Made by a program: the position numbers and the translations under genes. The notes under the pieces were generated by a model, which did not search any database, was not told the DNA's origin, and saw nothing but the letters and a program-made list of their open reading frames with translations. 55,510 nucleotides of DNA from positions 1 to 55,510 of the forward strand of contig JAFIGE010000011.1 in NCBI GenBank assembly GCA_020831585.1. The letters run 5' to 3'. This stretch comes from Opitutales bacterium (GTDB lineage: Bacteria; Verrucomicrobiota; Verrucomicrobiia; Opitutales; Oceanipulchritudinaceae). This document shows positions 52,217 to 55,510 of this stretch, in pieces (within the stretch, counting starts at the first letter, position 1; the number at the start of each line of letters is the position of its first letter).

Positions 52217-54403
52217 ATGAACGAACTGAGCTTGCATTTCTGGATGGCCCCCGCCGGCGGGGTCACCGCTTTGGTCTTTGCCTGGGTATTTTATAAGCAG
52301 ATGTGTGCGGCATCGGAGGGCACTCCCGTGATGCGCGAGATCGCTGCGCATGTGGCGACGGGAGCGATGGCGTATCTGCGACAGCAATACCGGGTCATGG
52401 CGCTCGTTTTCATCGTTCTCGCAGTTCTTTTTGCCATCCTCGCCCTCGTCTTCGAATTGCAGAGTGCGTGGCTCCCGGTGGCCTTTCCCGTGTGGGGGTT
52501 CTTTTCCGCGCTGGCCGGTTATTTTGGCATGAAGACAGCCACGGCGGCCTCGGCCCGCACCGCACAGGCGGCTTCGGAATCGCTCTCCTCCGGTCTCACG
52601 GTGGCTTTCCGCAGCGGCGCAGTCATGGGTTTGGTGGTGGTGGGGCTGGGGCTGCTGAACATTGTCCTTTGGTTTATCCTCCTGCTTGTCTTCACCGGTG
52701 GCGGCGGCGAGGGCGGGCAGCTCGTTCTGATTACGACCACCCTGCTCACGTTTGCCATGGGAGCCTCCCTGCAAGCGCTGTTTGCGCGCGTGGGAGGAGG
52801 CATTTTCACAAAGGCGGCCGATGTCGGCGCGGACCTTGTGGGCAAGGTGGAGGCGGGCATCCCCGAGGATGACCCGCGCAACCCGGCCACCATCGCCGAC
52901 AACGTGGGCGACAATGTGGGCGACGTCGCGGGCATGGGGGCCGACTTGTATGAATCTTATTGCGGGTCGATTCTCGCGGCGGCGGCGCTTGGAGCGGCGG
53001 CATTTCTTGGGCAACCGGCTTTGCAGATGCAGGCTGTGGTGCTGCCCATGGCGATCGCCGGACTGGGTATCTTCTTTTCCATTGCGGGAGTTTATTTTGT
53101 GCGCACGCGGGAAGGGGCGGATCAGCGGGAATTGCTCCATTCGCTCGCGCGGGGTATCAACCTGAGCGCTCTCCTCATCATCGCGGGCAGCGCCGCGCTC
53201 ATCCACTCCATGGGGCTGCCCAATGCCTGGGGACTCTGGGGTGCGGTGGTGGTGGGCTTGGTCGTGGGGATTCTCATCGGACAGTCGACCGAATACTTTA
53301 CCTCCGCCTCCTATCGACCGACGCGTGAGATTGCCCGGCAGGCGCAGACCGGACCGGCCACCGTGATCATCGCGGGGACCGCCGTGGGGATGTTTTCCAC
53401 GCTCTTTCCAGTCATCCTGGTCGTCGTCGGCACGAAGCTGGCCTACAGTCTGGCGTCGGGTTTTGATGCTTCGCAAGTCAGCCATGGTCTCTACGGGATC
53501 GGTATCGCTGCCGTCGGGATGCTATCCACCCTTGGCATCACGCTTGCCAGCGACGCCTACGGACCGATCGCCGATAACGCCGGAGGCAATGCCGAGATGT
53601 CCGGCCTTGGACCGGAAGTGCGCAAACGCACCGATGCGCTCGACTCTTTGGGCAACACCACGGCGGCTACTGGCAAGGGCTTTGCCATTGGCTCCGCCGC
53701 GCTCACCGCGCTCGCTCTCATCGCTTCGTATATCGAAGTCATCCGCATGGCCATGATGCGCCGGGGTGACACCCTCCTGGCCGATGGCACGGAGGTGGCG
53801 GAAGCGTCGCTCATGCAGTTCATGGCCCACTTTGAGGTGAACCTCCTTAACCCCACTGTGCTCATGGGGGTGTTTTTGGGTTCGGTCACGGCGTTTATTT
53901 TCTGCGGCCTCACGGTGAGCGCTGTGGGCACGGCGGCTGGCCGGATGGTTGATGAGGTGCGGCGGCAGTTCCGCGAGATCCCCGGCATTCTCGAAGGCAA
54001 GGCGACACCGGACTACGCGCGGTGCGTCGCCATTTCGACTGCCGGTGCGCAGCGGGAGATGCTCCTGCCAGCGGGCTTGGCGGTCGGCATACCGCTGCTC
54101 GTCGGCTTGGTTCTGGGTGTGCCGGGCACCATTGGTCTGCTCGTGGGCGCGCTCACCACCGGCTTTTCTCTTGCGATTTTCCTCTCCAACTCCGGGGGAG
54201 CGTGGGACAACGCGAAGAAATACATCGAGGAAGGGCACTTTGGCGGAAAGGGTTCGGAGGCCCACAAAGCGGCCGTCATCGGCGACACCGTGGGCGATCC
54301 CTTCAAAGACACGTCCGGACCGAGTCTGAACATCCTCATCAAACTCATGAGCATGGTCGCCATTGTCACCGCCGGATTGACCTTGGTTTTGACGCTCCTT
54401 TGA
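52217..54403 (+). CDS. hppA: Membrane-bound proton- or sodium-pumping pyrophosphatase, K+-dependent type
   Basis: The 728-residue protein has about 16 membrane helices. The pyrophosphate site shows [20 protein letters not shown] and then [19 protein letters not shown]; later acidic motifs are [18 protein letters not shown] and [17 protein letters not shown]. In the K+ determinant the sequence is GNTTAA (A483), where K+-independent enzymes have Lys. The enzyme uses pyrophosphate hydrolysis to pump H+ or Na+ out of the cytoplasm. The ion cannot be settled by eye. It stands alone in its row and is not followed by a clear terminator. Confidence 0.95.
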   Translation: MNELSLHFWMAPAGGVTALVFAWVFYKQMCAASEGTPVMREIAAHVATGAMAYLRQQYRVMALVFIVLAVLFAILALVFELQSAWLPVAFPVWGFFSALAGYFGMKTATAASARTAQAASESLSSGLTVAFRSGAVMGLVVVGLGLLNIVLWFILLLVFTGGGGEGGQLVLITTTLLTFAMGASLQALFARVGGGIFTKAADVGADLVGKVEAGIPEDDPRNPATIADNVGDNVGDVAGMGADLYESYCGSILAAAALGAAAFLGQPALQMQAVVLPMAIAGLGIFFSIAGVYFVRTREGADQRELLHSLARGINLSALLIIAGSAALIHSMGLPNAWGLWGAVVVGLVVGILIGQSTEYFTSASYRPTREIARQAQTGPATVIIAGTAVGMFSTLFPVILVVVGTKLAYSLASGFDASQVSHGLYGIGIAAVGMLSTLGITLASDAYGPIADNAGGNAEMSGLGPEVRKRTDALDSLGNTTAATGKGFAIGSAALTALALIASYIEVIRMAMMRRGDTLLADGTEVAEASLMQFMAHFEVNLLNPTVLMGVFLGSVTAFIFCGLTVSAVGTAAGRMVDEVRRQFREIPGILEGKATPDYARCVAISTAGAQREMLLPAGLAVGIPLLVGLVLGVPGTIGLLVGALTTGFSLAIFLSNSGGAWDNAKKYIEEGHFGGKGSEAHKAAVIGDTVGDPFKDTSGPSLNILIKLMSMVAIVTAGLTLVLTLL

Positions 54404-54749
54404 GGACCCGCGTGCCTCATCAACACTTTGGCGTCAGTCAGCTTCTGGTTGCGGCCCGCAGCTTCGGCTTCTTACCGCGCTCCTTCTCCGTGCCCTCGTT
54501 GGGCCCGTGCAGGGGGTGGACGATCCAACCGCAGTCGTCCCGGTAATGGGCAGCGGCGGAAAGAATGGATAGGGGCGCGGCAGGTTCAATCTGCATGGAC
54601 TATGAACGTTTTGCGGAAACGCTATTGACGTCGGGCGGAAATAGCGAATCTGCTTTCGCTGGAAGAACGGCGATGCCCATGAGGTCATTATTGAGGACTA
54701 CCACTGACCGGCGATCACCTCTGAACAAACTTGAACAAGGAAAGAACCC
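54404..54749. other. Gap between hppA and higA, with toxin remnant
   Basis: Apart from the higB tail at 54645-54707, nothing in this 346-bp stretch can be assigned. A 66-codon plus-strand frame at 54428-54628 is Arg/Ser/Pro-rich without family features. The stretch should contain the promoter that now serves higA. Confidence 0.5.
54645..54707 (+). pseudogene. Remnant of higB (RelE/HigB-type toxin), last 20 codons
   Basis: One frame reads RICFRWKNGDAHEV and ends in IEDYH followed by TGA. This is the characteristic C-terminal end of HigB toxins (RICFxW-GxAxxV-DYH). Directly before it, in the same frame, is a TAG stop where the family usually has a Tyr or Trp codon. No other frame upstream shows the first 70 residues of the toxin. 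The remnant ends 42 nt before the higA start, where a complete higB would end. The toxin is therefore lost by deletion plus a stop, leaving the antitoxin. Confidence 0.72.
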
Positions 54750-55058
54750 ATGAAAAAGACAGCACGAAATCTCCACTTCCCGCATCCCGGCGAAATTCTT
54801 CGCACGGAGTTTCTCGATGAGATGAAGTTGACCCAGTATCGGCTCGCGGTCGACACGGGTATTCCGCACAGTCGTATCACTGCCATTGTAACCGGTCGCC
54901 GTTCGATCACGCCGGACACGGCCTTGCGCCTGGCCCGCTATTTTGGGAACAGCCCCGATTTCTGGCTCGGTCTGCAAAAGGAATATGACCTTCGCCGCGC
55001 CCGTGAAGAACTTGGCGAACGCATCGACCACGAAGTCCAACCTTTGGTCCATGCCTGA
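54750..55058 (+). CDS. higA: HigA-type antitoxin / XRE transcriptional regulator
   Basis: The 102-residue protein begins with the family signature FPHPGEILRTEFL and has an XRE helix-turn-helix (LTQYRLAVDTGIPHSRITAI, then VTGRRSITPDTALRLARYFG), closing with NSPDFWLGLQKEYDLR. HigA binds its toxin and represses the operon. A good ribosome-binding site (AAGGAAAG) precedes the ATG. All features are intact although the upstream toxin gene is a remnant, so it now acts at most as an orphan antitoxin or repressor. Confidence 0.92.
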   Translation: MKKTARNLHFPHPGEILRTEFLDEMKLTQYRLAVDTGIPHSRITAIVTGRRSITPDTALRLARYFGNSPDFWLGLQKEYDLRRAREELGERIDHEVQPLVHA

Positions 55059-55330
55059 GTGCGCCCCGCGGCACGGACCCAACGGGAAAAGCACAGGAGG
55101 CCGCCCGGCACCAAAGGCGAAAAGGCGAAAAGGTAGTCCGGAAGATTCATCTCCGGACCGCGACGGAGAGGCGGGTGCGCATGTTCGAGCGCCTCAGGCG
55201 ACGAGGAGGGCGCGCGAGGGTTGCCTACCCCGCGCTTCCGCCCCATGTCGACCGCTGAAGCAGGCCGACTACGGAAGCCTCGCCCCCTCTTGGCGACATG
55301 TCGTTCTGTCACGCTGCCGCTCCGCCCACA

Positions 55331-55380
55331 AAAAAGCCCCAACCCTTTTCAGCAGCGGGATTGGGGCGTATGGGATTTTT
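55331..55380 (-). terminator. Bidirectional Rho-independent terminator
   Basis: GCCCCAA (55336-55342) pairs with TTGGGGC (55361-55367); CCC/GGG inside extends the stem past a one-base bulge. On the minus strand the stem is followed directly by six T (plus-strand A run 55330-55335), the stronger direction. On the plus strand a T run follows after 8 nt, so transcripts from higA could also end here. Confidence 0.75.
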
Positions 55381-55450
55381 TCAGAAAATTTTCCGGGACC
55401 GATCGATTTGTCCCGCTGGGGGAATTCCTGCCCTTCCGTTTTACAAAATT

Positions 55451-55510
55451 TTAGATTGCGCGATGGATTCCGGCTTGGTTTATTGCCCTCAGTTTAGTCT
55501 CGAGTGGCGT
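55451..55510 (-). CDS. Possible 3' end of a gene entering from the right edge
   Basis: On the minus strand one frame stays open from the edge to a TAA at 55453-55451 (19 codons, ending QAGIHRAI); the other two frames stop within 25 nt. A terminator that works best on the minus strand lies about 85 nt downstream. The fragment is too short for a family call. Confidence 0.3.
   Translation of the reverse strand, partial: TPLETKLRAINQAGIHRAI

Larger units (their letters stand above)
55059..55510. other. Right-edge stretch, mostly non-coding
   Basis: No plus-strand gene is supported. The stretch holds a bidirectional stem-loop at 55331-55380 and, at the very edge, a minus-strand frame ending at 55451. 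A short inverted repeat GGGAC/GTCCC lies near 55395-55414. No tRNA or RNA family is recognised. Confidence 0.5.

Noticed and set aside
54428-54628. 66-codon plus-strand frame as a possible full higB
   Set aside because: Arg/Ser/Pro-rich, no toxin motif, and not in frame with the recognisable higB tail at 54645-54707.
55380-55386. TTCAGAA near the right edge as a fourth RAYT element
   Set aside because: No RAYT start codon lies at the matching distance; a 7-mer is expected by chance in this length.

Overview
The window looks like a chromosomal segment of a GC-rich Gram-negative bacterium, most probably a Verrucomicrobiota member near Opitutales/Puniceicoccales. This is inferred from gene content, not from a marker-gene comparison. 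Outer-membrane parts (secretin, porin, polysaccharide export, beta-barrel) show a diderm. Pseudopilins with an RRAFTLVE-type leader, a TIGR03790-family protein, an Alw-like AP2-domain protein and cytoplasmic-looking GH28 proteins fit the PVC group. Almost everything is ordinary chromosomal coding sequence in short overlapping operons. No rRNA, tRNA, CRISPR array or prophage was found.

Layout, left to right. (1) 1-199: the start of a REP-associated-type (RAYT) Y1 transposase running off the left edge, divergent from a sugar phosphate isomerase. (2) 10234 down to 1157 (minus): one long overlapping operon with GspH-, I-, J-, K-, L- and M-like proteins and the secretin GspD, followed by a GH28 polygalacturonase-like protein and a GNAT acetyltransferase. 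GspC, E, F and G are absent. (3) 10505-13562: infC overlapping a TIGR03790 gene, facing clpP. (4) 13730-18843: outer-membrane beta-barrel protein, Wza-like exporter, Wzc-like tyrosine autokinase, a strong terminator and a methyltransferase, then a minus-strand protein with two AP2-like domains. (5) 19764-22953: a sulfide/persulfide module (TauE exporter, MBL-rhodanese protein, rhodanese-DUF2892 protein) divergent from an ArsR regulator. (6) 23360-32147: a phosphate island with a Pho box, OprP-type porin, pstS, pstC, pstA, pstB, phoU and phoB. (7) 37575 down to 32223 (minus): metG, isochorismate synthase, menD, pcp. (8) RAYT copy 1 (37692-38717), then a minus operon xseB, dxs, phasin-like, AarF/UbiB kinase, alpha/beta hydrolase (43903 down to 38681), and RAYT copy 2 (44022-45017). 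(9) 45090-48845: DUF5069 protein, HtrA protease, second GH28 protein. (10) 51128 down to 48893 (minus): pta and a separate ATPase-DRTGG protein. (11) 51379-54403: an unrecognised conserved-looking protein and a potassium-type membrane pyrophosphatase. (12) 54645-55058: a decayed higB toxin tail in front of an intact higA antitoxin. A terminator and the possible end of a minus-strand gene close the window.

The most unusual signal is the RAYT family. Three paralogues lie in about 45 kb, each placed head-to-head with a neighbouring gene across a 116-131 bp gap. Each carries the same small palindrome TTCWGAA at 49-51 bp before its start codon. Two non-coding sites (between pstS and pstC, and at about 51235) share a GATGCGGCCCCG palindromic element, and one of them contains a GTAG tetranucleotide in its loop. 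They are candidate REP-type partners of these transposases.

The operons read as core physiology: a phosphate-starvation regulon, sulfide detoxification, menaquinone and isoprenoid supply, acetate/acetyl-CoA interconversion, energy saving through pyrophosphate, and an envelope built around a type II-like secretion apparatus and exopolysaccharide export.
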